Shown in pieces: positions 34,815 to 44,029 of a stretch of 64,000 nt of DNA; positions within the stretch are counted from its first letter, which is position 1, and every line of letters begins with the position of its first letter. Origin of the DNA: an uncultured Candidatus Actinomarina sp. (GTDB lineage: Bacteria; Actinomycetota; Acidimicrobiia; Actinomarinales; Actinomarinaceae). The notes under the pieces are model-generated. The model had not been told where the DNA came from, did no database searches, and saw only the letters and a program-made list of their open reading frames with translations. The position numbers were made by a program, and so were the translations under genes. The stretch spans positions 124,001-188,000 of the forward strand of contig CABYLQ010000001.1 of assembly GCA_902519845.1 (NCBI GenBank), read 5' to 3'.

Positions 34815-36308
34815 TTATTTTGTGTGAGACTTAATAAACTTCTCTGCCTCATTAAATATTTTTTTCTTTCTATCAGAATCCATCTTATCTAAAGATCTAG
34901 TTAGAAGTGAAAGCCTTGGATTAGATTCATAAAAATCCCTATTCTTTTCTGTAAATCTCCAATAAAGTCCATCTAATGTATCACACCAGTCACCTTTTTT
35001 ATAATTACTCATTTTTAGAATATAGTTTGAGCCACAAGTGTATGGTTTCGTTGACATCAAACCTCCATCAGCATACGTTGCCATACCATAAACATTAGGG
35101 ACCATAACCCAATCTGAAGAATCTATATACATCTCCATAAACCATCTGTATATTTCATCGGGGCTTATTTCACAAAGATTCATTATGTTACTAATTACCA
35201 TAAGCCGAGGAATATGATGCACGTAGCCATCACTCAAAGTAGTTTTAATGGCATCGTCCAATGGAACAATTCCTGTCTCTCCTTCATACCATGCATCTGT
35301 TAATTTTCTTTTGTGGTTCCAATAATTCTGTTTTATTTGATAATCACCTTCTTCTTGATATATGCCCCTAATAAATTCTCTCCATCCAATAATTTGTCTT
35401 ATAAATCCTTCAAGAGAATTTATTGGAACGTCATATTTGTCTGCCAGCTTGATTGATCTTTCAATAACGTAATGAGGTGTTAAAAGGCCGATATTCATCA
35501 GTGAGCTTATACAGCTGTGAAAAAGAAAATTTTCACCCTCTAACATAGCATCCTCATAAACCCCAAAATTTAAAAAACGATTTTTTATAAACTCATCAAG
35601 TTGTTTTTTTGCATCTTTTCTAGTCACTGGAAACCATAAGTTTGTCAATTCTCCAGGATGATCTTGAAAGTTTTTATTAATTACCTTTATCACATCTTCT
35701 GAATGCTTGGAATCTTTAAAATTTGGTAATGAGGGGATGAGTGTATTTTTTGGAATCTTTTTTCGATTTTCTTCATCAAATGACCATTTACCTCCAATCG
35801 GTTGATCATTTTCATCCATTAAAATATTTAAGTCTCTTCTAGCTTTTTGATAAAACGATGCCATCCTATATACTTTTTTTCCTTTTGCCATTTGAGTAAA
35901 TTTTTCTCTTTCAAAAATAAACATTGGTGATTTTTGAATTTCAACTTTAATTGAATTTTCAACCATTTTCTTATGGAATTTTTTTTCAAAAGGCTTATCT
36001 TCTAATTCAAAAACATTAATCTTATCAATTTCTTTCTTTTTAAGAAAATCAACTAGGAATTCAAAGTAGTCTTTTTTGTCCTTTCTATCTTCAAGTTTGA
36101 AGTAATTTACTTTTATATCCTTTCCTGCAAGTTCATCGCTATATTCTCTCATGGCAGTTAAATACAGAAAAATTTTCAGCTTATGGTGTTTAACATAAGT
36201 GCAAAGACCTAAATCTTCAGCCATAAATACATCATTGCAGCCTAAGTTTTTTAGGTATTTTGGATCAAATAATTGATTACCTAATATAACAAAAAAATTA
36301 TCCTTCAT
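34815..36308 (-). CDS. phrB: Prokaryotic (6-4) photolyase/cryptochrome of the FeS-BCP family, iron-sulphur motif eroded
   Basis: A 497-residue protein of the photolyase-related (COG3046) family. It begins MKDNFFVILGNQLFDPKYL (start chosen at 36308; the longer frame to 36413 adds no family match). EGFIRQIIGWREFIRGIY, GYVHHIPRLMVISNIMNL and MYIDSSDWVMVPNVYGMATYADGGLMSTKPYTCGSNYI are diagnostic of the FAD-binding half. In relatives the next part carries C-x2-C and a third Cys for a 4Fe-4S cluster; here it reads MSNYKKGDWCDTLDGLYWRF, with one Cys and a shorter loop. The FAD and DNA-repair core is intact, so repair of UV lesions is likely. Confidence 0.85.
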   Translation of the reverse strand: MKDNFFVILGNQLFDPKYLKNLGCNDVFMAEDLGLCTYVKHHKLKIFLYLTAMREYSDELAGKDIKVNYFKLEDRKDKKDYFEFLVDFLKKKEIDKINVFELEDKPFEKKFHKKMVENSIKVEIQKSPMFIFEREKFTQMAKGKKVYRMASFYQKARRDLNILMDENDQPIGGKWSFDEENRKKIPKNTLIPSLPNFKDSKHSEDVIKVINKNFQDHPGELTNLWFPVTRKDAKKQLDEFIKNRFLNFGVYEDAMLEGENFLFHSCISSLMNIGLLTPHYVIERSIKLADKYDVPINSLEGFIRQIIGWREFIRGIYQEEGDYQIKQNYWNHKRKLTDAWYEGETGIVPLDDAIKTTLSDGYVHHIPRLMVISNIMNLCEISPDEIYRWFMEMYIDSSDWVMVPNVYGMATYADGGLMSTKPYTCGSNYILKMSNYKKGDWCDTLDGLYWRFTEKNRDFYESNPRLSLLTRSLDKMDSDRKKKIFNEAEKFIKSHTK

Positions 36309-36433
36309 GATTTCAAAACATAGTTTACCATTATTAGTAACAACAAAATAAATCATCATGGGGGTGGACAAATTGAATTTTTCTATTCTTGAAAGTGGTT
36401 TTTTGCCAAGCAAAATATCAACACTTCTCTCGA

Positions 36434-37537
36434 ATGATTAAAAAACTTGGAGTGCCAAAAGAAGTAAAACAAGACGAAGGAAGGGTAGCATTAATACCCA
36501 AACACTTAACCCAATTCACGGGTCTTGCAGATATATTTGTTGAGTCGGGTGCGGGCCAAGGTTCTGGATTTTCAGATAAGGATTATGAATCTGCAGGTGC
36601 AAAAATATTGGGATCTGCTGAAGAGTTATATGAATCTTCCGAAATAATTTGTAAGGTAAAAGAACCACAAGAAGAAGAGTTTAATCTTTTGAAACCATCA
36701 CATGTTTTATTTGGATACTTACACTTAGCCTCTAATTTATCAATGACAAAAAAGCTTCTAGAAAAAAAGTTAACGGGTATTGCTACTGAAATGATTATGG
36801 ATGGAAATCAGTATCCTCTCTTGATACCTATGTCTAAAATAGCTGGAAACCTAGCAATTCAAAAAGGAATGCAATTCTTGGAATATTCTTCACAAGGCAA
36901 AGGGCTATTATTACCTTCAATTTCAGACGAGAGTAATTCAAAGGTAGTTGTTATAGGCTGTGGTGAAGTAGGTAGAGCCTCAATTGATAAATCTATTCAA
37001 ATTGGAGCTTCTGTTGTTGCAATAGACTTAAATGAAGAAATTTTGACAGAATTAAAAAATAAATATCAAGACAAAATAACAACAATAATTGGTGGGAGTG
37101 AAGAAGCAAAAAATGAAATTAGATCGGCAGATCTTGTTGTAGGAGCTGTTCTATTGCCAGGAAGAAAGCCTCCGGTTGTAATTACCGAAGAAGACATAGA
37201 CCAAATGGAAAAAGGCACAGTAATCATAGATGTTGCAATTGATCAAGGGGGGTGTGTTGAAAATGTAAAACCAAATACACACAGTGAACCATTTGAAATA
37301 AGAAACGGGGTAATAATTTCAGCGATTGCAAATTTGCCAGGGGCAGTTCCAAAAACATCCTCAATAGAACTCTCTACAATTTTGCAAAATTACATTGATG
37401 ATTTGCTTATTGAGGATTGGTTTGAAAAATATAAAAGTAATCCAAATTTAAGACCTTCTTTGCAGATACATAATGGAATGTTGTTATCCGTTGAGGTTGG
37501 TGACAGCTTGAGCTTGCCAGTAACTAAGCTAGTTTAG
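36434..37537 (+). CDS. ald: Alanine dehydrogenase
   Basis: A 367-residue NAD-dependent alanine dehydrogenase, interconverting L-alanine with pyruvate and ammonia. GVPKEVKQDEGRVALIP is the family N-terminus (start at 36434 preferred over the in-frame ATG at 36389). GYLHLASNLSMTKKLLEKKLTGIATEM, PMSKIAGNLAIQKGMQFLE, VVVIGCGEVGRASIDKSIQIGASVVAIDLN for NAD binding, and VIIDVAIDQGGCVEN and ANLPGAVPKTSS follow. It is divergent from the photolyase gene and overlaps the end of convergent leuD by 14 bases. Confidence 0.95.
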   Translation: MIKKLGVPKEVKQDEGRVALIPKHLTQFTGLADIFVESGAGQGSGFSDKDYESAGAKILGSAEELYESSEIICKVKEPQEEEFNLLKPSHVLFGYLHLASNLSMTKKLLEKKLTGIATEMIMDGNQYPLLIPMSKIAGNLAIQKGMQFLEYSSQGKGLLLPSISDESNSKVVVIGCGEVGRASIDKSIQIGASVVAIDLNEEILTELKNKYQDKITTIIGGSEEAKNEIRSADLVVGAVLLPGRKPPVVITEEDIDQMEKGTVIIDVAIDQGGCVENVKPNTHSEPFEIRNGVIISAIANLPGAVPKTSSIELSTILQNYIDDLLIEDWFEKYKSNPNLRPSLQIHNGMLLSVEVGDSLSLPVTKLV

Positions 37538-38111
37538 GTTTCCAATTTTTTCTTGATTCATTAAAGTTTTCAATATCACTCATATAATCAAGGGTAATAT
37601 CAATTTTATCTAGTCCTTCTAAAATTCTTTTTTGTGAGAAGTCATCCAAATCAAACATAAATTCAATTTCCTCACATTTAACAGATTTGTTATTAACTGA
37701 TATCTGTATATTTGTGCTTGGATCTTTCTCAATTTTTTCAAAGAGACCCTCAACATTTTGTAAAGATGCTTCAATTGGTAAAAGTCCTATATTTATAGAA
37801 TTTAATTTAAATATATCTGCAAATTTGGTTGAAATGATTGCATCGAATCCCCAATCTTGTAGGCCCCAAGGAGCATGTTCTCGTGATGAACCAGTTCCAA
37901 AATTATCTCCTGCTACTAAAACTTTTGATCCCTGATATTCTTTTTTGTTAAGTGAAAAATCTGGATCTTTTTTCCAATCAAAAAATAAAAACTCACCATA
38001 GCCCGATCTTTCAACCCGCTTAAGAAATTGTTTTGGCATAATTTGATCTGTATCAACATTAGACATATTTAAAGGAAGCATTGTTGAACTTATATCATTT
38101 ATTTTTTTCAT
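37524..38111 (-). CDS. leuD: 3-isopropylmalate dehydratase, small subunit
   Basis: A 195-residue LeuD. NMSNVDTDQIMPKQFLKRVERSGYGEFLFFDW and LVAGDNFGTGSSREHAPWGLQDWGFDAIISTKFADIFKLNSINIGLLPI are characteristic of the swivel domain that completes the LeuCD active site. The start at 38111 (MKKINDISS) lies one base after the TAA of leuC; the frame to 38144 would overlap leuC. LeuCD isomerises 2-isopropylmalate in leucine biosynthesis. Confidence 0.95.
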   Translation of the reverse strand: MKKINDISSTMLPLNMSNVDTDQIMPKQFLKRVERSGYGEFLFFDWKKDPDFSLNKKEYQGSKVLVAGDNFGTGSSREHAPWGLQDWGFDAIISTKFADIFKLNSINIGLLPIEASLQNVEGLFEKIEKDPSTNIQISVNNKSVKCEEIEFMFDLDDFSQKRILEGLDKIDITLDYMSDIENFNESRKNWKPKLA

Positions 38112-38112
38112 T

Positions 38113-39510
38113 TTAAAGAACTCTAATATCAACAAATTTTCCATGCAGTGCAGCTGCAGCTGCCATTTTTGGACTTACTAAATGAGTTCTTCCTCCGGCA
38201 CCCTGTCTTCCCTCATAGTTTCGATTTGATGTTGATGCACATCTCTCTCCTGGATTTAATATATCTGGATTCATACCAAGACACATAGAGCATCCTGCCT
38301 CACGCCAATCAAATCCTGCTTCAATAAAAATTTTGTCCAAACCTTCTTCCTCTGCTTGATTTTTTACAAGGGTGGAACCAGGTACAACCATTGCACCTAC
38401 AGTTTTTGCAACTTTTTTTCCTTTTACTATTTGAGCAGCTTCTCTTAAATCTTCAATACGACCGTTTGTGCAACTACCAATGAACACTCTATCCAAATTA
38501 ATTTCGTTTATTTTTTCTCCAGCTTGCAAATCCATATATTCCAGAGCTCTACTTGCTGCCTCTTTATCAGATTCATCTTTAAAATCTTCAGGATATGGGA
38601 TAGTATCATTTACAAAAATTACCTGTGACGGGTTTGTACCCCAGGAAATAGAGGGTTCAAGATCACTAGCATTTATAGTTACGACCTTATCAAACACTGC
38701 ATCATTATCGGAATAAAGATCACCCCATTCATTAACTGCATCATCCCAATCTTTGTTTTTGGGAGCAAAATTTTTATCTTTTAAATAATTAAAAGTTGTT
38801 TCATCAGGTGCAATCATTCCTGCTCTTGCACCGCCTTCAATAGACATGTTACAAATAGTCATTCTATTTTCCATGCTCATATTTTTTATTACATCACCAA
38901 CGTACTCAATAACATGTCCAGCTCCACCACCCGTACCAATTTTTCTGATAATTCCTAATATTATATCTTTTGGCCCTACACCATCAGAGACATCTCCTAA
39001 GACTTCAACTTTCATGGTTTTTGGCTTTGCCATGGCTAAGGTTTGAGTAGCAAGCACATGTTCAACTTCAGACGTCCCAATGCCAAACGCTAGCGCTCCA
39101 AATGCACCATGAGTAGCCGTATGACTGTCCCCACATACAATTGTCATTCCAGGCTGTGTTATACCTTGTTCAGGTCCAATCACATGAACGATACCCTGAC
39201 GCGGATCATTTATTCCAAACAATGTTACACCGAACTCCTCACAATTATTTTCTAACGCATCAATTTGTATTTTTGATAAGGGATCTTTTATACCAAGTAA
39301 TCTATTTGATGTTGGTACACCATGATCAACTGTTGCAAGAGTTAATTCAGGATACTTTACCTTCCTTCCGGCTATTCTCAGACTATCAAAAGCTTGGGGA
39401 GAGGTTACTTCATGTACAAGATGCAAATCTACAAATATTAAGTTTGTACCTTTGTCTATCGAAGCTACAAGGTGGTTATCCCAAATTTTTTCAAATAATG
39501 TTTTTCCCAT
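38113..39510 (-). CDS. leuC: 3-isopropylmalate dehydratase, large subunit
   Basis: A 465-residue aconitase-family protein carrying the 4Fe-4S cluster. [100 protein letters not shown] and [14 protein letters not shown] are all present; the last two and the CGDS segment supply the cluster cysteines. Paired with leuD by a one-base gap. No leader peptide or riboswitch was found in the 81-base gap upstream. Confidence 0.97.
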   Translation of the reverse strand: MGKTLFEKIWDNHLVASIDKGTNLIFVDLHLVHEVTSPQAFDSLRIAGRKVKYPELTLATVDHGVPTSNRLLGIKDPLSKIQIDALENNCEEFGVTLFGINDPRQGIVHVIGPEQGITQPGMTIVCGDSHTATHGAFGALAFGIGTSEVEHVLATQTLAMAKPKTMKVEVLGDVSDGVGPKDIILGIIRKIGTGGGAGHVIEYVGDVIKNMSMENRMTICNMSIEGGARAGMIAPDETTFNYLKDKNFAPKNKDWDDAVNEWGDLYSDNDAVFDKVVTINASDLEPSISWGTNPSQVIFVNDTIPYPEDFKDESDKEAASRALEYMDLQAGEKINEINLDRVFIGSCTNGRIEDLREAAQIVKGKKVAKTVGAMVVPGSTLVKNQAEEEGLDKIFIEAGFDWREAGCSMCLGMNPDILNPGERCASTSNRNYEGRQGAGGRTHLVSPKMAAAAALHGKFVDIRVL

Positions 39511-39591
39511 ATTATTAACAAATTATATTATTTTTCTACTTTAAGTTTTAATCATTATCATTTATTCACTTCTCATTTAAACTAGACCATC

Positions 39592-40818
39592 ATGGAAACA
39601 ATTATTGAAAAATTTTTGGAAATAGCGATAATTTTAGTTGCTGCAAAATTTGGCGCTGAGTTAATGAGAAGAATAAATCAGCCAGCAGTTATTGGAGAGC
39701 TAGTAGCTGGAATCATTATTGGATATTACGGTCTTGGATTGTTACCACATTTTGAAAAGGGTGATGTAATTTCTACTCTTGCCGAAATTGGAGTTGTTCT
39801 TTTATTATTTGAAGTTGGATTAGAAACTAACTTAGAAGAGTTTGTAGAGCTTGGATCAACCTCAATAATCGTTGCACTAATAGGTGTTGTTGCCCCATTT
39901 GCACTTGGTTTTGGATCGATTTATGCACTCGGCTTGGGCGGAGTCAATCAATTTGAAGTTGCCCTATTTGTTGGGGCTGCCATGACAGCAACATCTGTTG
40001 GAATCACCGCAAGAGTATTTGGGGATTTGGGTGCCCTTAAAACAAAAGAAGCTAAAACAATTATTGGAGCAGCAGTTGTCGATGATATTTTAGGATTATT
40101 AATTCTGACTGTTGTTGCTGGACTTCTTACTAGTTCAGGAGATTTTGCTCTTATTAATTTAGCAATTATTAGCGGCAAGGCCATAGGATTTTTAATTGCA
40201 GTTGTAGTCATTGGTAGAAAAATTTCTCCAATAGTTTTTAACTTCTTAGTAAAAATCCCCTCTCCAGGTACATTTGTAACTGGAAGCTTTATTTTTGCAA
40301 TGTTATTAGGTGCTGCTGCTCACTTTGTTGGGCTACATCCAATCGTTGGAGCTTTTGCTGGAGGAGTAATCGCTGCAGAATCTAAAATGACACACAGGAT
40401 TAGAGAAGAAATGAAGCCTTTGAACTTCTTGTTAGTTCCAATATTTTTTGTTTATATTGGTTCGGAAGTAAACATTCAGACATTGGCTTCATTGGAAATT
40501 TTTCTATATGGAATGTTGGTCAGTTTATTAGCGTTTGTAGGGAAGTATGTCTCAGCCCTAGGTGCCATGGGTAAAGGATTCAATACTTCTTTGATTGGAA
40601 TTGGGATGTCACCAAGAGGCGAAGTAGGTCTTATTTTTGTCGCTGTTGCTACAACAACATTATCTTCAATAATCACTGAAGATATTATCTCCATAATTAT
40701 TTGGATGGTCATAGTCACAACTGTAATTGCACCAATCTTGTTAAATAGAATTTTACAAAAAGTTCCAATTTCCGAAAGAGATGATGATGAAAGATTTGAA
40801 ACACCTGTTGTAGAATGA
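39592..40818 (+). CDS. CPA2 family Na+(K+)/H+ antiporter
   Basis: A 408-residue membrane antiporter with about twelve to thirteen segments. INQPAVIGELVAGIIIGYYGLG, AEIGVVLLLFEVGLETNLEEF, GAAMTATSVGITARVFGDLG, and VVDDILGLLILTVVAGL with the paired Asp of the ion site mark it as CPA2/KefB type. It lacks the soluble TrkA-N nucleotide-binding domain of KefB/KefC, so it is the short form. It lies 59 bases before the membrane pyrophosphatase gene, so the two may couple cation and proton gradients. Confidence 0.92.
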   Translation: METIIEKFLEIAIILVAAKFGAELMRRINQPAVIGELVAGIIIGYYGLGLLPHFEKGDVISTLAEIGVVLLLFEVGLETNLEEFVELGSTSIIVALIGVVAPFALGFGSIYALGLGGVNQFEVALFVGAAMTATSVGITARVFGDLGALKTKEAKTIIGAAVVDDILGLLILTVVAGLLTSSGDFALINLAIISGKAIGFLIAVVVIGRKISPIVFNFLVKIPSPGTFVTGSFIFAMLLGAAAHFVGLHPIVGAFAGGVIAAESKMTHRIREEMKPLNFLLVPIFFVYIGSEVNIQTLASLEIFLYGMLVSLLAFVGKYVSALGAMGKGFNTSLIGIGMSPRGEVGLIFVAVATTTLSSIITEDIISIIIWMVIVTTVIAPILLNRILQKVPISERDDDERFETPVVE

Positions 40819-40877
40819 CTAACAAAAAGAATTAATCTAATTAATATATATTTATTCAATAATTTGGGGGAAAACAA

Positions 40878-42923
40878 ATGCTTTTAAACTATCAAGGATC
40901 TATAGTTGCGGCAATTATGGGCTTGCTTTTGGCAGCTTATTTTGCAAATAGAATATTGTCTATAAATGTTTCTGATGAAAAAGTTAGTAATCTTTCCGAT
41001 GCAATCAGAAAAGGATCCATGGCATTCTTGAAAAGACAATATTCATGGATAAGTATTTTTGTCGTAGTTTTAGCAATTTTAATCCCAACTCTTACTGATC
41101 TCGGAGTTTGGGGGTCTGTATCTTTCATTGGTGGTGCATTATTTTCATCGTTAGCTGGATTTATTGGAATGAGAATAGCAACTGCAGCTAATGGAAGAAC
41201 AACAGAAGCTGCAAGAGACGGAGGAACGCTAAAGGCTTTACCAGTCGCATTCAGAGGTGGAGCGGTGATGGGTTTTTCGGTTGCTGGCTTAGGTTTGTTG
41301 GGAGTAGGTCTTGGATATTGGATTTTTGTTGACTTATTGGAACTTGAAAATGCTTATGATATTTTGGCCGCAATCGGTTTAGGAGGTTCTTCAATTGCTC
41401 TTTTTGCAAGAGTTGGAGGAGGAATTTACACAAAAGCTGCTGATGTTGGAGCTGATTTAGTCGGAAAAGTAGAGGCCGGAATTCCAGAAGACGATCCTAG
41501 AAATCCTGCAACTATTGCTGATAACGTTGGTGACAATGTTGGAGATGTAGCTGGTATGGGTGCAGACTTATTTGAGAGCTATGTTGGGTCACTAGTTGCA
41601 CCATTAGCTTATGCTGCAATAGTATTTTCTAATTCAGATACATTGCCTTCGCTATTATTTTTTCCACTTGCTGTTGGCACTATTGGAATGCTAGCTTCAA
41701 TCGTTTCCTCATTTCTTGTAGTACCAAAAGAGGGAAAACTTGCACAAGCTTTACATAGAGGAACTTATTCAGCGGCAGCTTTAACCGCAATAGGAGTTTT
41801 CTTTCTTTCCAACACAATGTTTTCGGATTACTCTGAAAACCCAATTGGCCTTTTTTTCTCGGTAATAATTGGTTTATTAGTAGGAATAACTGTAGGTCAA
41901 ATTTCAGAATGGTTTACATCAGATCATCACTCAATTGTTAAAAGCATAGCTGATCAAGCAAAGACTGGACCGGCCACTCTTGTACTTTCAGGAATATCAG
42001 AAGGCATGAGATCTGCAGCTTTCTCGGTAATTGTTGTTGTTTTTGGAGTTTTTGGAGCTTATACAGCAGGAGATTGGGCTTTAGGTGCTGGTGGTGGAAT
42101 ATACGGAGTTGCAGTTGCAGCTATTGGAGTTCTAGCAACATTGGGTATTACTGTAGCAGTAGATGCTTATGGACCTATTGCAGACAATGCAGGAGGTATA
42201 GCAGAAATGGCCCATTTAGATCCTGAAGTAAGAAAAGCAACAGATGAATTAGATTCTCTAGGAAACACAACCGCAGCTATCGCAAAAGGGTTTGCAATTG
42301 GATCAGCTGCTGTAACAGCTCTAGCTTTATTTTCTGCATTTGTACAAAGTGCAGGATTGGCTGAATCTGGATTAAACATTACAAAAGTAGAAGTTACTCT
42401 TGGATTGTTTCTAGGTGGGATGTTCCCATTTTTATTTGCAGCAATGACAATAAATGCTGTAGGAAGAGCTGCCTTCAAAATGATTGAAGAGGTAAGAAGG
42501 CAATTTAGAGAAATACCTGGATTAAGAGAAGGTAAAGAGGGTGTCGTTCCCGAATATGAAGAGTGTGTAGATATTGCTACCACAGCGGCATTAAGGGAAA
42601 TGCTCCTTCCAGGTGGATTAGCAATTGTTTTACCTCTAGTAATCGGGTTTTGGAATAAAGAAGCCTTAGGTGGTTTTTTAGCAGGTGCTCTCGTAACTGG
42701 ATTTTTGCTTGCGATATTTATGGCTAACTCTGGTGGCGCTTGGGACAATGCAAAAAAATATATTGAAGCAGGTGGCGGTGCTGGTAAGGGGTCTGAGGAA
42801 CATAAGGCAGCTGTTATAGGGGATACCATTGGAGATCCATTCAAAGATACCTCAGGACCGGCAATGAATATCGTTATTAAAGTCATGACAATAGTAAGTC
42901 TTATATTTGCATCAGCTTTTTGA
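40878..42923 (+). CDS. hppA: Membrane-bound ion-pumping pyrophosphatase
   Basis: A 681-residue membrane pyrophosphatase with about 16 segments. The pyrophosphate site includes DVGADLVGKVEAGIPEDDPRNPATIADNVGDNVGDVAGMGADLFESYVGS, VDAYGPIADNAGGIAEMAHL and GDTIGDPFKDTSGPAMN. The helix-12 motif reads GNTTAAIAKG: Ala, not Lys, after GNTT marks K+-dependent members, which pump Na+ or H+. The ion cannot be settled by eye. GGGGGAAAA lies before the ATG as a strong ribosome binding site. The enzyme recovers energy from pyrophosphate made in biosynthesis, which suits a streamlined oligotroph. Confidence 0.95.
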   Translation: MLLNYQGSIVAAIMGLLLAAYFANRILSINVSDEKVSNLSDAIRKGSMAFLKRQYSWISIFVVVLAILIPTLTDLGVWGSVSFIGGALFSSLAGFIGMRIATAANGRTTEAARDGGTLKALPVAFRGGAVMGFSVAGLGLLGVGLGYWIFVDLLELENAYDILAAIGLGGSSIALFARVGGGIYTKAADVGADLVGKVEAGIPEDDPRNPATIADNVGDNVGDVAGMGADLFESYVGSLVAPLAYAAIVFSNSDTLPSLLFFPLAVGTIGMLASIVSSFLVVPKEGKLAQALHRGTYSAAALTAIGVFFLSNTMFSDYSENPIGLFFSVIIGLLVGITVGQISEWFTSDHHSIVKSIADQAKTGPATLVLSGISEGMRSAAFSVIVVVFGVFGAYTAGDWALGAGGGIYGVAVAAIGVLATLGITVAVDAYGPIADNAGGIAEMAHLDPEVRKATDELDSLGNTTAAIAKGFAIGSAAVTALALFSAFVQSAGLAESGLNITKVEVTLGLFLGGMFPFLFAAMTINAVGRAAFKMIEEVRRQFREIPGLREGKEGVVPEYEECVDIATTAALREMLLPGGLAIVLPLVIGFWNKEALGGFLAGALVTGFLLAIFMANSGGAWDNAKKYIEAGGGAGKGSEEHKAAVIGDTIGDPFKDTSGPAMNIVIKVMTIVSLIFASAF

Positions 42924-42953
42924 TAATATATTTAAACACATAAATTTCAACAA

Positions 42954-44021
42954 ATGAATATTTTACTTATTACTAACGATTGGAAACCAAAAAAAGGTGG
43001 GATTACTACCTACCTTTCCAATCTTTCAGAAAATTCGAAAAATAATATTTTTGTGTATGGACCTAAATGGATAACTGGTGAGAACACTTTTAAATCAACT
43101 GAAAATTTTTTGTGGAATCCAAATAAAGTATTCTCAGATGTACAAAAAATAATAAATGAAAATAAGTTTGACATTATCTTACATGGCTCAAGCAACCCAA
43201 ATTTTCTATTTGTAAATAAATTAAACACATTAGACATTCCAGATTCGCCTAAAAATGTGAAAATTCCACAATTTATGATTTGCCACGGTGCTGAATTTAA
43301 TGTTTTAAATTATTTTCCAATCATTAGAACAATATTGAAAAAAAATCTTAATAATTTGAATAAAATTTTTACAGTAAGTGATTTTTCACGTAAAAAATTA
43401 GAGGATATAACAGAGACTCAAATCCATAATATTGGTGCAGGAATTGATATACCAAATTTTGAAAAAGAATACGAAGTAAACGAAAAAATAACAATTGGAG
43501 TTGTGAGTCGACTTGTTTCTAGAAAAAAAATAAATTGGCTGATTGATGTAACTCACGAGATCAGAGAAGCAGGTATTCCAATTGAGCTAAAAATATTTGG
43601 ATTCGGAAAACAAGAAAATTATTTAAAGAAATTATCAAATGTATCTGCTGCTGACATTTCTTTTTTAAAGGACGAAAGTGAAGACGATCTTTCTAACTTC
43701 TACAAATCAATTGATATATTCGCTATGCCATCTCAGTCAAAATATTTTGGAATTGAGTTTGAAGGTCTTGGATTAGTTTATTTAGAAGCAGCAAGCTACG
43801 GAGTTCCAGTAATTGTTGGTGCATCTGGAGGCGCGATTGAAACAATTATTCCTGGTAAAACTGGATTTGTAGCTGGTGATAAAAAAATACTTAAGGAGGC
43901 AATCCTTTATTTTATAAATAACCCTAAAAAGATTGAAGAGTTTGGATTAGAAGGTAGAAAGTTTGTTAGTGACTTTTATAACTGGGAAAAACTAATAGAT
44001 AAAATTGAATCAAATATATGA
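42954..44021 (+). CDS. Glycosyltransferase family 4, PimB-like
   Basis: A 355-residue GT-B glycosyltransferase. The start NILLITNDWKPKKGGITTYLSNL, FMICHGAEFNVL, and the C-terminal SRLVSRKKINWLIDVTHEI with FEGLGLVYLEAASYGVPVIVGASGGAIETIIPGKTGF resemble actinobacterial PimB', which adds the second mannose to phosphatidylinositol mannoside. The E-G-L-G-L-V-Y-L-E motif is the closest point of contact. The identification as PimB is inference; other mannosyltransferases share it. It ends 8 bases before the end of convergent topA. Confidence 0.85.
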   Translation: MNILLITNDWKPKKGGITTYLSNLSENSKNNIFVYGPKWITGENTFKSTENFLWNPNKVFSDVQKIINENKFDIILHGSSNPNFLFVNKLNTLDIPDSPKNVKIPQFMICHGAEFNVLNYFPIIRTILKKNLNNLNKIFTVSDFSRKKLEDITETQIHNIGAGIDIPNFEKEYEVNEKITIGVVSRLVSRKKINWLIDVTHEIREAGIPIELKIFGFGKQENYLKKLSNVSAADISFLKDESEDDLSNFYKSIDIFAMPSQSKYFGIEFEGLGLVYLEAASYGVPVIVGASGGAIETIIPGKTGFVAGDKKILKEAILYFINNPKKIEEFGLEGRKFVSDFYNWEKLIDKIESNI

Positions 44022-44029
44022 ATAATTTT

